The notes: generated by a model not told the origin, from the letters alone. A stretch of DNA of 64,000 nucleotides from Dendrophyllia cribrosa (GCA_024195265.1 JAJLRJ010000014.1:18748959-18812958), one strand, 5' to 3'; positions 20,786 to 32,229 are shown, counted from the stretch's first letter. Made by a program: numbers and translations.

Positions 20786-22588
20786 GTAGAAACGCTTATT
20801 CTATAGCCGACTTTTTCTCCCTTTTCATTCCAAGCAGCTTTAACCTTTAGCTTCTTTTTAGTGAGTTATAAAAATTCCAAGTAGGCTCCCTTTTCTGTGG
20901 CACAAAAAATGTTTTTTGCTACGTAGCACTCACGTTGAACGATAATATTGAAATTCAGAATTTAAGACTGAGTCAGACGTTTCTGGGACACCGGCCCCTT
21001 CATCAGTGTTTGTGTTCTCATGAGACAAACGCTCGTGCTCGCGTACAATTTGTTGTGTGTACGCTATCCCTTTTCTGTGGCCTGTGGTTTGTTTAATTAT
21101 GAGAAGCACTTAAAAGAATGTTGCCGCCGCTTTTTGGAATGAAAGGGTAAAAAAGCGTAAATTTTGTGTTGCAATAAATCGATAATTTTCGTTCCCACGG
21201 TCATGACGAAAGACCTTGGGAACGAGGCTGGAAATAAGGAAGAAAAAGAAACCCATAAAAACCCGAGCAGAAGTTCGAAAAAAAAAACATCGAGTGAAGT
21301 TAATCCATAGTCGGGCTGTTCGGTTGTGAATAGGAAAAAAAATCCGTTATCAAAGTATTCGGAAAGTTAAACGGAAAGAGACTGAACTCTATTACTGTAA
21401 CGGAAGGATCGTCTCTTGCGCATGCGTTCTTTCTGCCCGCCAGACAATTTCGTTCCCGATGTCCGCGTTACCCTTGTCCAGCGGAACGGGTAACGAGGGA
21501 CTCTGGGAAAAATGCATTTTCCGGATAACAGGATTCTTGTGATCGGTTGAACTGCGCAAGCTTGAGCTACCACGAAATCGTTACTGCGCATGCTTAAACC
21601 ACGAATTTTTTTTTATGCGACAAGTGAGATTGCTCACCAGACACTTCTTAACTGAGTGCGTGACGAACCGAGGGATTTTTTTCGCAGAGGGCAACGCGCA
21701 ACGCGGACTCAAACGATTTGATGAATTATGGGGCGGGGATTTAAAGTGACACTGTCCGCCGAAATACAAAATTCCCTTAACTTATTTTCATGTTAAATCA
21801 CCAAATGCCACCAAATATACAACTTAATTAAACAAAACGATTCTATAGAACAAAACAGGAGCAATAGAGATAAAGTGCAGGATTACAAGGATGGAACATG
21901 ATGGAAGTGGATTACAGTTGATCAAATTTGATATTTTGACCGCCTGTCAAGAAATCAAAATTGTCATCTTGTTGAGTTTTGACCTTTTTATCCGTTGTTT
22001 TGTCTTTGGTTAATATTTCTTTGTTTTTATCATTTTTGGCGATGTTTTGTTCCTATTTCAAGATAATAAAGCAAGCTTAAAGCCAGCTCCCGGCCATAAT
22101 CATGAAAACACGCAGGGGCGACCTGAAAAAGTCGAAAAAAAAAGAGAGAAAGATTTGGGACTTGAGGGTGCGGGAAGGAGGTAGGGGGAGTGTTTGAAAA
22201 CAGTGATTGTGCGTACCTCTGAAAAAGTCCTGGCTACGCCCCTGACACGATACATCAGCCGGGACAGTTATCTCTTTAATGTCTCACCCATGCTCCCTGT
22301 TTTCCAATTATACTCGCGGACGCCTTTTTCCCATTATAAATTATTTTCTTGTTTCATTTCACGTTCTGTTTTGTCAGTTCGACTTCTAACCGAGCAGCCG
22401 TGACGGAAAGGTTACCAAGCAATAAGAAATGCAATCTACAATTCCACTATATTATCTATCAATATGAGCTATCTACAGGGCTTTTCAGGGAGGAAAATGT
22501 CTCGTGAATCGTTCCTCGAATTTGAACTTGCAATATTGTCCAGAGGAGACCTTTGTTGATCTACGGCGTTGATTTCTTAAATTTTAAA
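20786..22588. other. Intergenic DNA with repeat fragments
   Basis: No gene seen. CGTTCCCACGGTCATGACG (about 21190) paired with CCTTGGGAACGAGG (about 21215), and CGTTACCC/GGGTAACG near 21467-21500, are typical interspersed-repeat ends. Confidence 0.45.
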
Positions 22589-22639
22589 ATGGGAGGCGGC
22601 GATCACTGCTCCGTTTGGGGTTGTAATAAAGACATCTGA
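22589..22639 (+). pseudogene. Second THAP-like exon relic
   Basis: ATG-led frame MGGGDHCSVWGCNKDI followed by TGA. The C-x4-C start (CSVWGC) resembles the N-terminus of THAP-like domains of repeat-encoded proteins. It is stopped after 16 codons, so it is a relic. Confidence 0.3.
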
Positions 22640-23300
22640 ATGATGTGGGATGATTCCAATTTGAACTCATTGGAACACAAGGTACGTGCACATGGCGTGT
22701 GACCTCCTTCGAATACTTCCTTAAGTTTTATTGTGATAAACAGTTTGGCCATAGCACGAATTGAAATCACAAGATTAATTGTAGGCGGTTTCTTATCACC
22801 TCAGCGTCTCATCTCAATTTCTCGGGAGTTTGAAACATTAGACATACACGCAAACGTTTGGCTGTTGTGAAGTATTAAAGAGCCGAAACATTTTCGTTAA
22901 TCCTGGCGAACGTACGTGCTTGCATAAAAGTTAACTTTTATCCCTAGCGGGCATTTTTATTTTTTAAAAATAGTTAAGTAGAATATAAAAAAATGTTCTT
23001 GCAAAGTATGGCCAAAGTGAATGTTATAAAACAGAAATTAAATTGCTAAGAAACGGCATTATTTAAAATAGATTAACAGGACGACTTAAAAAAAAACAAA
23101 AGTAAATGCCTTCTGGTAAACGAAGTTTTTGCATTGAATCCCTTATCTTGTTTTTTGTTTTCGCTGACTGCGCCGAGAACTTGGGCATGAAACCCGGAAG
23201 TTAACGGATTAACGACGGTTATGAAATCGAACTTCCGATCCGTTCGCAAATTCTGGTGCACGGTGGGGACTGGGAGGCAGTGGGTACAACTGGATTCTCA
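22640..23300. other. Intergenic DNA, nothing recognised
   Basis: AT-rich sequence with no conserved coding signal or clear repeat structure. Confidence 0.4.
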
Positions 23301-23479
23301 ATTCTCTATTTTCGAATTGCCCATAATACACTTTGTTTGCCCCCCAAATTTTGCAAAAACTATTGTTTTGAAATGCTCTTGGGAATATGCAGTCCTCCCA
23401 AGAGCATTTACAAACAATAGTTTAGACAAAATTTGGGGGGCAAACAAAGTATATTATGGGCAATTCGAAAATAGAGAAT
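23301..23479. mobile_element. Foldback element, arms about 80 bp
   Basis: ATTCTCTATTTTCGAATTGC and its complement bound a 179-bp near-perfect inverted repeat. The arms also share TTTGTTTGCCCCCCAAATTT and GCTCTTGGGA-type sequence. The high arm identity suggests a young insertion. Confidence 0.82.
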
Positions 23480-23535
23480 CTGCAAACTGAACAACGATTT
23501 GCTGTTGGCGAGTAAGAGGCCAAGAGATTGGTGCA

Positions 23536-23806
23536 TCTTCGTCCCAGGACCTTCTGTGCGTTCAAAATGGTGGGCGAAGCCCCGGACAAGGCTGCCAAAA
23601 TACACCAAAAATCATAAAGCGTTTTGTTGCGTAAAATGATGAAATGCCTTCGCTTCGTTTGAACAGCGGTTTTAGATTTCGGCATTACATCGAGGGTCAC
23701 GTGACAAAATCCTTCACGGTTCTTTTAGTATTTTGGCAGTCTTGTCCAGGGAGGTTTCAGGCCCGCCCCGCCATTTTGAAAGCCGAGAGGGCCCTGGGTA
23801 CAAGGG
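23536..23806. mobile_element. MITE with CAAAATGG termini
   Basis: The left arm (CTTCGTCCCAGGACCTTCTG, TTCAAAATGG, GACAAGGCTGCCAAAATA) is mirrored by the right arm (TATTTTGGCAGTCTTGTC, CCATTTTGAA, GGGCCCTGGGTACAAGG). Arms are roughly 100 bp. It shares its end motif with the 14389-14840 element. Confidence 0.75.
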
Positions 23807-24794
23807 CTTTGGGAAGGTTAACCGCGGTCAAACGAGAGAAATTTGCAAAAGTTAAGTAAAGTACTTAAAACTTAAGGTTGTCATTTTAATATATTGCCAA
23901 ATACACTGTCAATTTACCAAACGTTTTGAAAGTTTACCAAAAAAGTTCTAAGCGTTGAAAAACTTTGACTGCAGAATTGTCGGCGCCATTTCGCAATATA
24001 ATTATGATCAGGCGCAAAGAGTTTTCAACGGAAAAAAAGCTCGTCATTTTGAGAAAAATTAAAAGATAGTAGCGTTAACTAATTTTTTTTTATACATCCT
24101 TGCCTATATTTCCATTTAATATTAAATAAAATCCCACTGAGTAAATAAAACGAAAAACGCCTCGGATGTTTGACCACGGTGGAGTGGGAAGGAGGCTTGG
24201 AATGATTGTGTCGAGGCAACAAGAGTGGAACGCAACATCCTAATGGCGCACCATAGCTTTGCGCTTGCGCAATAACGGAGGCGGTATGCACGTCCCGGAA
24301 CTCCTCATAGGATTGGCTGAGAAAACAATAGAATAAACAACAGAACAATGGACCCTAGCCCTGAAAACAATACATGTGCGTGATACCGAGGTCCAATGAA
24401 ATTAGAGGTTCTGAAGAGGTGCATGGTATCTGCAATAACGTCCCGTCCTTCCCCGAAAGTGGCAATATAATATAATGGTTGTACTGAACCTTTATAACGA
24501 CCACAAACAAAAGTTACTGGGTGAAATAATGCACCTGCTAAATGCTAAAGAGATAAAAGAGGCATTATTTTCTTGGAATCAAAGAACAACACAAAATGTC
24601 TCTAAAAAACTGACATAATATCAAAATGCATGACTACTTAGTACTCCCATCCTTAAGTGATCTGGGAAGAAAAGATCAACATGAGGGTAGGTGTATGCGG
24701 TGACACTAATGAGAATCTAATTTCTCACAAATCAAAAGACAGCCATACAGGTCACGCGAATAAAGAACATCATTACCCAAGAGCTCTTGGTTAT
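23807..24794. other. Intergenic DNA, nothing recognised
   Basis: No gene, RNA or clear repeat found. The open frames are short and lack any family motif. Confidence 0.4.
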
Positions 24795-25240
24795 TTTCAA
24801 ACAAGAGGCTTCAAGCAGCCTATACTTATGCGCATGCGTAAGAATGTTTTATGGTATATTTTAAACAAGATAAGATGTCCGAAATGGAGAAGAGTTACGC
24901 CTTTTATTCAGTCATCGTTCATGCAAACCACGTTGTTACTATTGAATGTTTTATAAATGAAAGCTGTACCACAAGGAAGCCAGTGATTCTTCTGTGTGTT
25001 ATATATAAGTAACGTAGACAGCAATGTAACGATGGTTGTCGGAGACGGTGTCGTGACACTTCAGTAACGCTGTTTTGCTAACGTTATTGTTTAGAACCGG
25101 AAGTGAGAACAGCCGGAAGTAAAGAAAATAGTGAAACTAAAATGTGCATGCATAAATTTGCATGCACTAATGTGACACTCAAAAAAAGAAAAACGGAGCC
25201 CAAACCTTAACTTATGCCGCTCTGCGCATGAGTAATAACC
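24795..25240 (+). repeat. Dispersed repeat, copy 2
   Basis: Same orientation and order of motifs as 469-960 (AAACAAGAGGCT, GCGCATGCGTAAGA, TTCAGTCATCGTTC, GAAGCCAGTGATTCTTCT). It ends near GCATGAGTAATAA in both copies. Confidence 0.75.
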
Positions 25241-25757
25241 ACTAGTACTTCCCAAAATCGGCCGAAAGCGCAATAAAGGAGAACCCCAAGTTAAATTTTA
25301 GTTTATACCGTATAACAAATAGTACCATTGGAAAGTGCTGTACCAGTGAAAATGGCTCGGAATGAAAATAATTTTCGGCCCTTCGGAGCTCATTTTTATT
25401 GCAAAATGAGGGGGTGATGGGTGGGGCTGGGCCAAATTTGATTAAAAGGTGATTAATGGCCTTAAAGTGCTAAAACCACAACACGAATCGAGTTTGAGGA
25501 CGTAAAAAACAATGAAAGAGCCACGGAGGGCATCGCATAAATTCTAGGTTTTGTTGCGAAATACAAAAGGGATGAATTTATGATACATAAACAGAGGAAT
25601 ACCCAAATGGTTTTCCTTCAGATCTTGTATATTCAGGTCAAGAATTTCGAAGCTGAAAAGCGACGAGAACCGGACAACGCTCGAAGAAAGGCGAGAATTT
25701 CGCGGTAATTTGAAATTTTGATGTTGGCCTGAAAGCGAAAATCCAATTCTTAAACGT
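25241..25757. other. Intergenic DNA
   Basis: No supported gene. The frames here read only as shadows of repeat sequence. Confidence 0.4.
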
Positions 25758-25856
25758 TCCAAGGCGTTCTTTCAGCTTTCGACATTTCAGACTTCTTGAC
25801 TCTATCAGTTTGACATTCCTTGTAATGTCGAAAGCTGAAGAATGCATTGGAACGCT
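25758..25856. repeat. Inverted repeat, 40-bp arms
   Basis: CGTTCCAAGGCGTTCTTTCA and CAGCTTTCGACATT on the left are mirrored by AATGTCGAAAGCTGAAGAAT and GCATTGGAACG on the right. A small foldback element. Confidence 0.65.
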
Positions 25857-26534
25857 TAGGGATGCTTAGGAACGCCGCATAACGAATGCCATCAGCATTG
25901 CGCCAACACTGAACCCCGTTAGAAAATTTCAAATTGAACGCTCGTTCTGCTGGTTCTGTCTCTTAATGCAGAGAGGAGTCAAAATCATCTCTTTCCACGT
26001 ACATTTCCTAAAGGCGAAAGCCTTTCTCAGATCACTCACTCGGATTTCGGTCTAAAACAACAGCATCAGACTGCTTATTGCTTCCAGAAAATGTTTGTTT
26101 TCTTTTCTAGTGTCGGTTCACTTTTCTCAGGTAGAAGAAATGACCGGACGTTCGGTAGGGTACCTAGTAACCACCCTGTATTTATTATATGGCAAGCAAG
26201 AGGCATCTTTAAATTTCCTTTCATGGATTAATTTTCGCAAACCTTTGACTACGCGCGAAAGTAACGAAAATTAAAACCCGCGCGAAAATTACCTAGGTAC
26301 TTGGTGTATCCCTGATCATAATGTATAGTACTTCATGTATCCCTTATTGTAATGTATTTAGATATATTGCAGTGTAATTTAGGGTCGGATTACAGTATCT
26401 AGGGTTGAAGCACTCGATTTTAGTATTTAGGGTTAAGCACTGATTCCAGTGAATCGAAAGGGTTAGTTCTTATATATGGTCTGGGCTAGCAGCATATTAT
26501 GTTATATACCTTAAAAATTACAGTTTCCGGCAGC
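25857..26534. other. Intergenic DNA
   Basis: No gene. TTCGCGCGT-type sequence around 26220-26300 (AATTTTCGC and CGCGCGAAAATT) resembles the TIR interior of the 37416-38265 element and may be a decayed relative. Confidence 0.4.
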
Positions 26535-26612
26535 TAGTCCTCGGTAGTGTAGTGGATAGTGTGCATGGACCAGATCATACGGCCCGGGTTCGATTCCCTA
26601 TTCTACTGCTGT
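26535..26612 (+). mobile_element. tRNA-like sequence (SINE head or tRNA pseudogene)
   Basis: TAGTGTAGTGGATAGTG is an A box and GGGTTCGATTCCC (26586-26598) an exact B box. The acceptor-stem ends do not pair, so a working tRNA is unlikely; a tRNA-derived repeat fits better. Confidence 0.62.
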
Positions 26613-26704
26613 TTCATCTTTTATTTCTACTGAAATAAAAACTAAGTGTTTTTAAAAATACAAAATAATAAGTGATACACCAAGTACATACCGAAAATTA
26701 ACGG

Positions 26705-27345
26705 CATTAGCTACTGGTGCAAATAAAGGGTATACGGCAGAAAATATGCAAAGGGAGTAGCAGGCTTTTTCGGGATTCTACAATACCGAAGTCCTGATCC
26801 TCTTTGAAGTTGTTCCCACAGGCCATCACACTCTTACCACCCGGCCTGTGGTACCAGCCGTGAAGGCAAGCACATTGCTGATTTAAAATGATTTCCATCG
26901 TCATAGGTTACTCCAAATAACTTGTAAACAGTTAGTGAGCCATTAGCTTTGATGGTGATATCGTCAGGAAGATAACAGACTTCTGAAACTCGCCCATTTC
27001 TTGACAGAATGTCAACGTTAAATAGCAAGGCAAGCGACATTCCTTGAATGAAAACCCGTTGAGATTCTGACTTAAGCCCTGGCACAACGAAGAGCTTTTT
27101 GGTTGCTTTTTGCGCAAGCAAGGTGAGGGAGTTTTCTTGTGCAGGCAAATGGAAAGAGACATCTCAAAGCTATTTTCAGCTGTATTTGCTTTCGCATCAC
27201 TGAGCAATATTTCAGTTTTGGAACTAATATTTTTTAATAGTTTATCTGACTTCTCTACAAACAATTTTTTTAACACATATCGCGTTTGCAACAATTTATT
27301 TTGACTTTTCAGGCCCTGCAAACAATTTTTTTCAATATTTCTCAT
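26705..27345 (-). pseudogene. Broken repeat-encoded ORF
   Basis: On the - strand one frame is open from 27345 to about 27150. It shifts near the poly-A/Gln-rich stretch into a second frame that reads KKLFVVPGLKSESQRVF, then YLPDDITIKANGSLTVYKLF, then LVPQAGW, a TAA, and ECDGLWEQLQRGSGL. The G-W-stop-E-C-D-G junction looks like a mutated WYxYDGLW motif, so the stop is probably secondary. I do not recognise the family with certainty. The decay suggests a transposon-derived protein. Confidence 0.4.
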
Positions 27346-27766
27346 CCCCCCCCCCCCCCCTCCAGAAAAATAATGGTCCGTCCTTTAGGGTGTTCACTCC
27401 CCAACATGATCCTAGGGACGAGGCTTAAAAAGAGTCCGCAGTGAATGAAAAAAAAATCCATACTGCAGTAAAAGAAATTGCGGGGTTTTCCTTGCGACGT
27501 TCCTCTAAAGAAAGCGTAAAAATCAAGGGACAAAAGGACAAAAATAGTTCAGAAGGGTCGTATTAAGGGCCCTGTGACAGAATATAAGAACCCGTGTAAA
27601 GTATTTTTATATCACCGCTAAGGCAGAGTTTGTGCCCGATTCCAGTAATAGCCGTAAGCCATTTCAGGAGAGTGAACAGTTGAACTGAAGTTAACAAAAC
27701 CACACACCGACCCTGGAACGTTTTGAACTGGTGGGCCTAACAAGACTCGCTATTTGAAACCATTTC
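27346..27766. other. Poly-C run and intergenic DNA
   Basis: A run of about 14 C at 27347-27360 and otherwise unremarkable sequence. No gene. Confidence 0.45.
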
Positions 27767-27955
27767 AAATAGCGTTTAGATTTATAGAAATAGAGATTTT
27801 ACCATTCCGTAAAATCGTTAATCTCTCCCCAAGATTTCTCTCTATATATGCTTTACAGCAAATAGCGTTTAGATTTATAGAAATAGAGATTTTACCATTC
27901 TGTAAAGTCGTTAATCTCTCCCCAAGATTTCCCCTCTATGCTTTACAGCAAATGC
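27767..27955 (+). repeat. Two-copy tandem duplication, about 93 bp
   Basis: AAATAGCGTTTAGATTTATA and CGTTAATCTCTCCCCAAGAT occur twice about 90-95 bp apart, with TGCTTTACAGCAAAT ending each copy. A few substitutions separate the copies. Confidence 0.8.
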
Positions 27956-28112
27956 TTACGCTTCAGTTTCTTTTTGTAGAAGAAGTACAAAAGTTTGAAA
28001 ATAAACACGCATTAGGACCGACCGACGCTATAATCGGAACGACAGTATATTTTTTTGCTCTCGTCATTAACGGCAGGTAAGCATCGCGGAGAATCGTTTT
28101 TCAACTGTTATT

Positions 28113-28175
28113 CGGGGTTGTTCATGCATCGATCTTCGTAGACGGTCTACGAAGATCGATGCATGAACAACCCCG
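28113..28175. repeat. Perfect 63-bp palindrome
   Basis: Two 31-bp arms (starting CGGGGTTGTTCATGCATCGA) are exact reverse complements around a single central G at 28144. There is no room for a loop, so as duplex DNA it is a cruciform-forming palindrome. Confidence 0.93.
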
Positions 28176-28516
28176 TTCAAGAAGGAACACTGAATATATT
28201 ATACAGCACCTTTGTTTATTTTAGAGACCGGCTCTTTTTCTAGACATACCGCTGAAGTACCCTTTATTGCGTTTATTTTTCGTTTTTGGTGAAAAAATAG
28301 GAAGCGGTATAAAAGACAAAACAAGTTACACTGTTATAAGATAATATACAAAACAAGCTCATAATACGGCAGGGAATATTTTAAGTGCTAATAGTTGCGT
28401 TCAGTGTTATCGGAGAGAATTTTGCAAAAAAAGCAACGATAAAATGAGGGATATACGACTGAGCTAATTTTCGAAAGATAAGTTCACATCTTTCTTTAAC
28501 ACTGCTTTTTGAAGAT
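28176..28516. other. Intergenic DNA
   Basis: AT-rich and without coding or repeat structure that I can support. Confidence 0.4.
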
Positions 28517-28752
28517 GGAGCAGTTTTCTATTGCGTGTCTTAAAACTATAACCAAAGGTAAGTAGACTCGGCCAATCACAACAGAGGTAGGAAGTTCAAT
28601 GAACCAATCAGAACTCGAAGCAAAGACATGCAACCGGCGCCAAGCGCGGGAAAACGCCTGCGAGCAAGTCACGATTGTTTTTTGTTTTGATTGGTTGATA
28701 AAGTGGCGCGTGATTTTTTAGCCAATCACAAATCGCAGCAATGCAAAACTGC
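28517..28752. mobile_element. GAGCAGTTTTC MITE, copy 1
   Basis: Internal landmarks CCAATCACAACAG, GCCAAGCGCGGGAAAACGC, GAGCAAGTCACGATTG and TTTTTTAGCCAATCACAAA match 62999-63282 in the same orientation. The terminal GGAGCAGTTTTC is mirrored weakly by CAAAACTGC. Confidence 0.75.
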
Positions 28753-29332
28753 ATAAAACAAAAAAAAAAAAGAAAAAGAAAGAAAGAAACATTGTTTTAT
28801 TGTGTCTATTTTCTTCTGTAGTTCGGACAGTCCACTGATTCTGTAGGAAGAACGACCAGCTCAACAGTCATGCTGAAAACTGTCCAATCTGCTACGATCT
28901 GATGTTCATGGGAAAGATAACACACCATGATGCTGTGATGTTCAAGACTACCACTGCCAGTGGGACCCATGTGGGACCCGTTTGGTACTGGAAAAAACGC
29001 TGTAATCTACTGATGTGAGATTCACAAAACGCACAGTGGTCCGGGAAGTGCGGCTGCGCAGTTGATGGGCATCGTGAAACCAAGCCGATTTGATAAAAAA
29101 AAAAGTTTTCACTTCCCTGATCTGTTTAGTTTTGAAATATTTGCAGTTTTTCTCTACGTTTTAGATTTAATTTTTCAAACATGGCGTTACCAATTCAGAT
29201 TGGTTGTATAGGCTTGGTTTCATTCGAATAATTCTTAGTTCTTCGCATATATAAACGACTAAACAAGTAAAAAGCCTCTCTGCAAAACTCAGTTATTTCT
29301 TCCACGGAATGTGATTATTTTCATGTAATATA
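28753..29332. other. Intergenic DNA
   Basis: An A-rich/GAAA microsatellite at about 28758-28790 and otherwise nothing recognised. Confidence 0.4.
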
Positions 29333-29430
29333 TATCAAACACGAGGAACCGAGTGTTTCATCAGATTTCCAAACACTAACTTCAAGGTGTTTGGATATCT
29401 GATGAAACACTCATTCGTGTGTTTGATGTA
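29333..29430. repeat. Inverted repeat, 44-bp arms
   Basis: TATCAAACACGAGGAACCGA and GTGTTTCATCAGATTTCCAA are mirrored by TTGGATATCTGATGAAACAC and CGTGTGTTTGATGTA. A related arm recurs at about 29560-29600 (AATCAAACACGAGGAACAGA). Confidence 0.75.
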
Positions 29431-29710
29431 GCTTCTCAAACTGATCGTTAATGCGGAGAAAACGAAGAAATAAATCTATGCAAATTAAGACCAGATATCC
29501 AAACCTCCTTCACGGTAGTGATTTTCCTTTGTGTTCTCGTCATGAGTTTGAGAAGTAACAAATCAAACACGAGGAACAGAGTTTCATCAGGATATCCAAA
29601 CACCGAGAAGTGGATTGAAAAACGAGGCGCAGCCGAGTATATTTTGACCAACTTCGAGTTGTTTGGACACTTGATGGAACACTTTTTCAAGTGTTTTATA
29701 CAGCTTTCAA

Positions 29711-30178
29711 TAAAGTGCACCTAACCCCCAATTTTTTTTTCTTTTAATCAACTCAATGTACGTTGAAAAGTCGAGTAGTGAAATATTTATTGCTTTTAAC
29801 GTCGCGTTAGTGAGTTATAGAGATTTGAATTTACAAAATGCTAATTAGATGACGTCAAATCAAGACTTTACCATTATATCTCCTTCAATTTACAATACGC
29901 AGTTCACAGCTTAAGGATAATCAATTTAAGAAATACTAAATAAAAACTGTTAATAGTCAATTGATTTGTAATATAATATTACTTGGAGGGGGAAACAAGT
30001 AATTGTATAATAAACGAGTCTTGATTTGACGTCATCTTATTAACATTTTGTAAATTCAAACCTCTATAATTCACTAACGCAACGTTAAAAACGAGAAATA
30101 TTTAACTTTTCAACTTATCAACGTACATAGAGTTGATTAAGTGAAAAAAAAAACAATTTTGGGGTTAGGTGCACTTTA
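29711..30178. mobile_element. MITE with about 165-bp TIRs
   Basis: TAAAGTGCACCTAACCCCCA at the left is mirrored by GGGGTTAGGTGCACTTTA at the right. The arms continue through TAATCAACTC, GTACGTTGAAAAG and TGACGTCAAATCAAGACT. It appears to interrupt a longer repeat: GAGAAAACGAAG, CAAATTAAGA and TTTGAGAAG lie on both sides (29455-29550 and 30183-30300). Confidence 0.82.
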
Positions 30179-30630
30179 ATATAGAGAAAACGAAGGAATA
30201 AAATCGCCAAAACTTTTACTAATTAAGATCGGATTTCCAAACCAGTGTCACACATGATTTACTTTGTTCAAACTTGATGAATAATGAATTTGAGAAGATC
30301 TCTGGTAAATTCAAACAATCTACAATGTTGGTCACGTGACTCATCTTCTGCTTGCTGCAGGTGGTTCAACTCCACCACCGCTAAATATCTCACCATGTAG
30401 TTACACGTGACCTTTTCCAGCCGCATGGGCATTGGGTATATGTTTCAATTGTTGCACAGCTGTTTAGGAGGAGCACCAAGGGAGACTGGTACCAGATTGA
30501 CCGAGCCCGCAGACTTGAAGAAGGTGAATTTGACTTGATTTAGCCTAGTTTCATGAATAAACCATCAAACCCATATCTTTTTCGTTAGCTGGATGTTTAA
30601 GTACTGTAATTAATATTTAGCTAAAACAAT

Positions 30631-31414
30631 TTAACCCTTTAACCCCCAAGAGTGCCAAACATCAAAATTCAAGAAAAATCCCAAATTTCATTATGTGAAA
30701 TATTGAAATATAATTGGTACCATGCAAAAGTACTACCAAAGAGGTTTCATTTGAATGGTCACACCATAGGATTTCGTCCACAGACTCAAAAGTTAGAACA
30801 AATGGTACCATGCAAAAGTACTGCTGAAGAGATTTCATTTGAATGGTCACACCATAGGATTTCATCAACAGACTCAAAAGTTAGAACGAATGGTACCATG
30901 CAAAAGTACTGCTGAAGAGGTTTCATTTGAATGGTCACACCATAGGATTTCATTCACAGACTCAAAAGTTAGAACAAATGGTACCATGCAAAAGTACTGC
31001 TAAAGAGGTTTCATTTGAATGGTCACATCATAGGGTCCATAGAATTTCATCAACAGACTCAAAAGTTAGAACAAATGGTACCATGCAAAAGTACTGCTGA
31101 AGAGGTTTCATTTGAATGGTCACACGTCCATAGGATTTTATCAACAAACTCAAAAGTTAGAACAAATGGTACCATGCAAAAGTACTGCCAAAGAGGTTTC
31201 ATTTGAATGCATGGTCACACCATAGGATTTCCTCCACAGACTCAAAAGTTAGAACAAACCACAGACTCAAAAGTTAGAACAAATGGTACCATGCAAAAGT
31301 ACTGCTGAAGAGGTTTCATTTGAATGGTCACACCACAGGATTTCATCCACAGACTCAAAAGTTAGAACTACACTACATGTTTTCATAATTGACTCTGGGA
31401 GTGAAAGGGTTAAA
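30631..31414. mobile_element. AACCCTTT MITE with seven 88-bp internal repeats
   Basis: Ends TTAACCCTTTAACCCCCAAG and CTGGGAGTGAAAGGGTTAA are inverted. Inside, GGTACCATGCAAAAGTACTG recurs at about 30716, 30804, 30892, 30980, 31077, 31167 and 31285, mostly 88 bp apart. Each unit also contains TGAATGGTCACACCATAGGA and CAGACTCAAAAGTTAGAAC. The same family occurs with two units (15979-16280) and one unit (17286-17464). Confidence 0.9.
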
Positions 31415-32229
31415 GGAACCATAACCAAAGATCACAGTACCAAAAAAGGATACCCTTTTTAAGGACTGAGCACCTGCGCGAAGTTAAATTTTTAAGTTCG
31501 AAAGACATCCATTCACCCCCATTTAACCTGCCCATAACGTTTGAACGAAATCAAAAGTTAAAAATAGGAGACACGAGGTTTTTTTAGACAAAGGTGTTAG
31601 GTGCTCATTCTCCTTCTTAAAATCATTTCCGGCTGGCTGAAGCGGAACTGCTCAATTTCGTAAAAGCTTCAAGTCGGATTTTAGCTTCAGCAGGCCTGAA
31701 TGACGTGATATCGATCCTGGATCTAATTTTGACCTAATCCTTGATTAACTCAATAAGGTAAGATTAAGGTTAAGGGTGTCTTTAAGTATTGGTCCTAGTA
31801 TAAAGAACTAGGCAACGGCAGGGAATGCAGAAAGGTGTTAATTGTGATATTGTTGAAACCGTCTACCTCATTGGCTAAAACATGAAAATCTACTATCACT
31901 TCATCAGATAGCGCATTTATTTCTCTCTAGTTTACTCATTGATTCCTTTTTAGTGAAACTATTCTGAGTTTTAATGCAGCAAAATTTCTATGTGGGAAAC
32001 ATGGAAAGTTAGAAGCCTGTCTTGGCCATTGTTTAGGAGTCTCGCGATTGGATAAAATCTTGTAACACAAAAGAAATATCGCTTTAAAATAAAGTTTCAG
32101 TACATTTTATTTAAAAAACGTGTTGTCCATAGGTTGATGTATTCTCAGTAAGAAAATTTAAACAATCTTATGTGGGGAAAGCGAAATGCCGCAGAACAAT
32201 AGAGGATTGCCTAATTCGTACATGCACGG
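31415..32229. other. Intergenic DNA
   Basis: No supported gene or repeat structure; AT-rich. Confidence 0.4.

Noticed and set aside
23221..23700. Several overlapping ORFs containing LPIIHFVCPPNF-type peptides
   Set aside because: They arise from the two arms of a foldback element read in both directions.
26535..26612. Functional tRNA gene
   Set aside because: A and B boxes are good but the acceptor ends do not pair, so it is listed as a tRNA-derived repeat.
30652..31206. ORFs with repeated ILSTDSKVRTNGTMQK-type peptides
   Set aside because: They are translations of the 88-bp MITE units; the frame is kept by chance because units vary in length.
30716..31373. CRISPR-like regular spacing of a repeat
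   Set aside because: The whole 88-bp unit is conserved, so there are no unique spacers, and the context is an animal genome.
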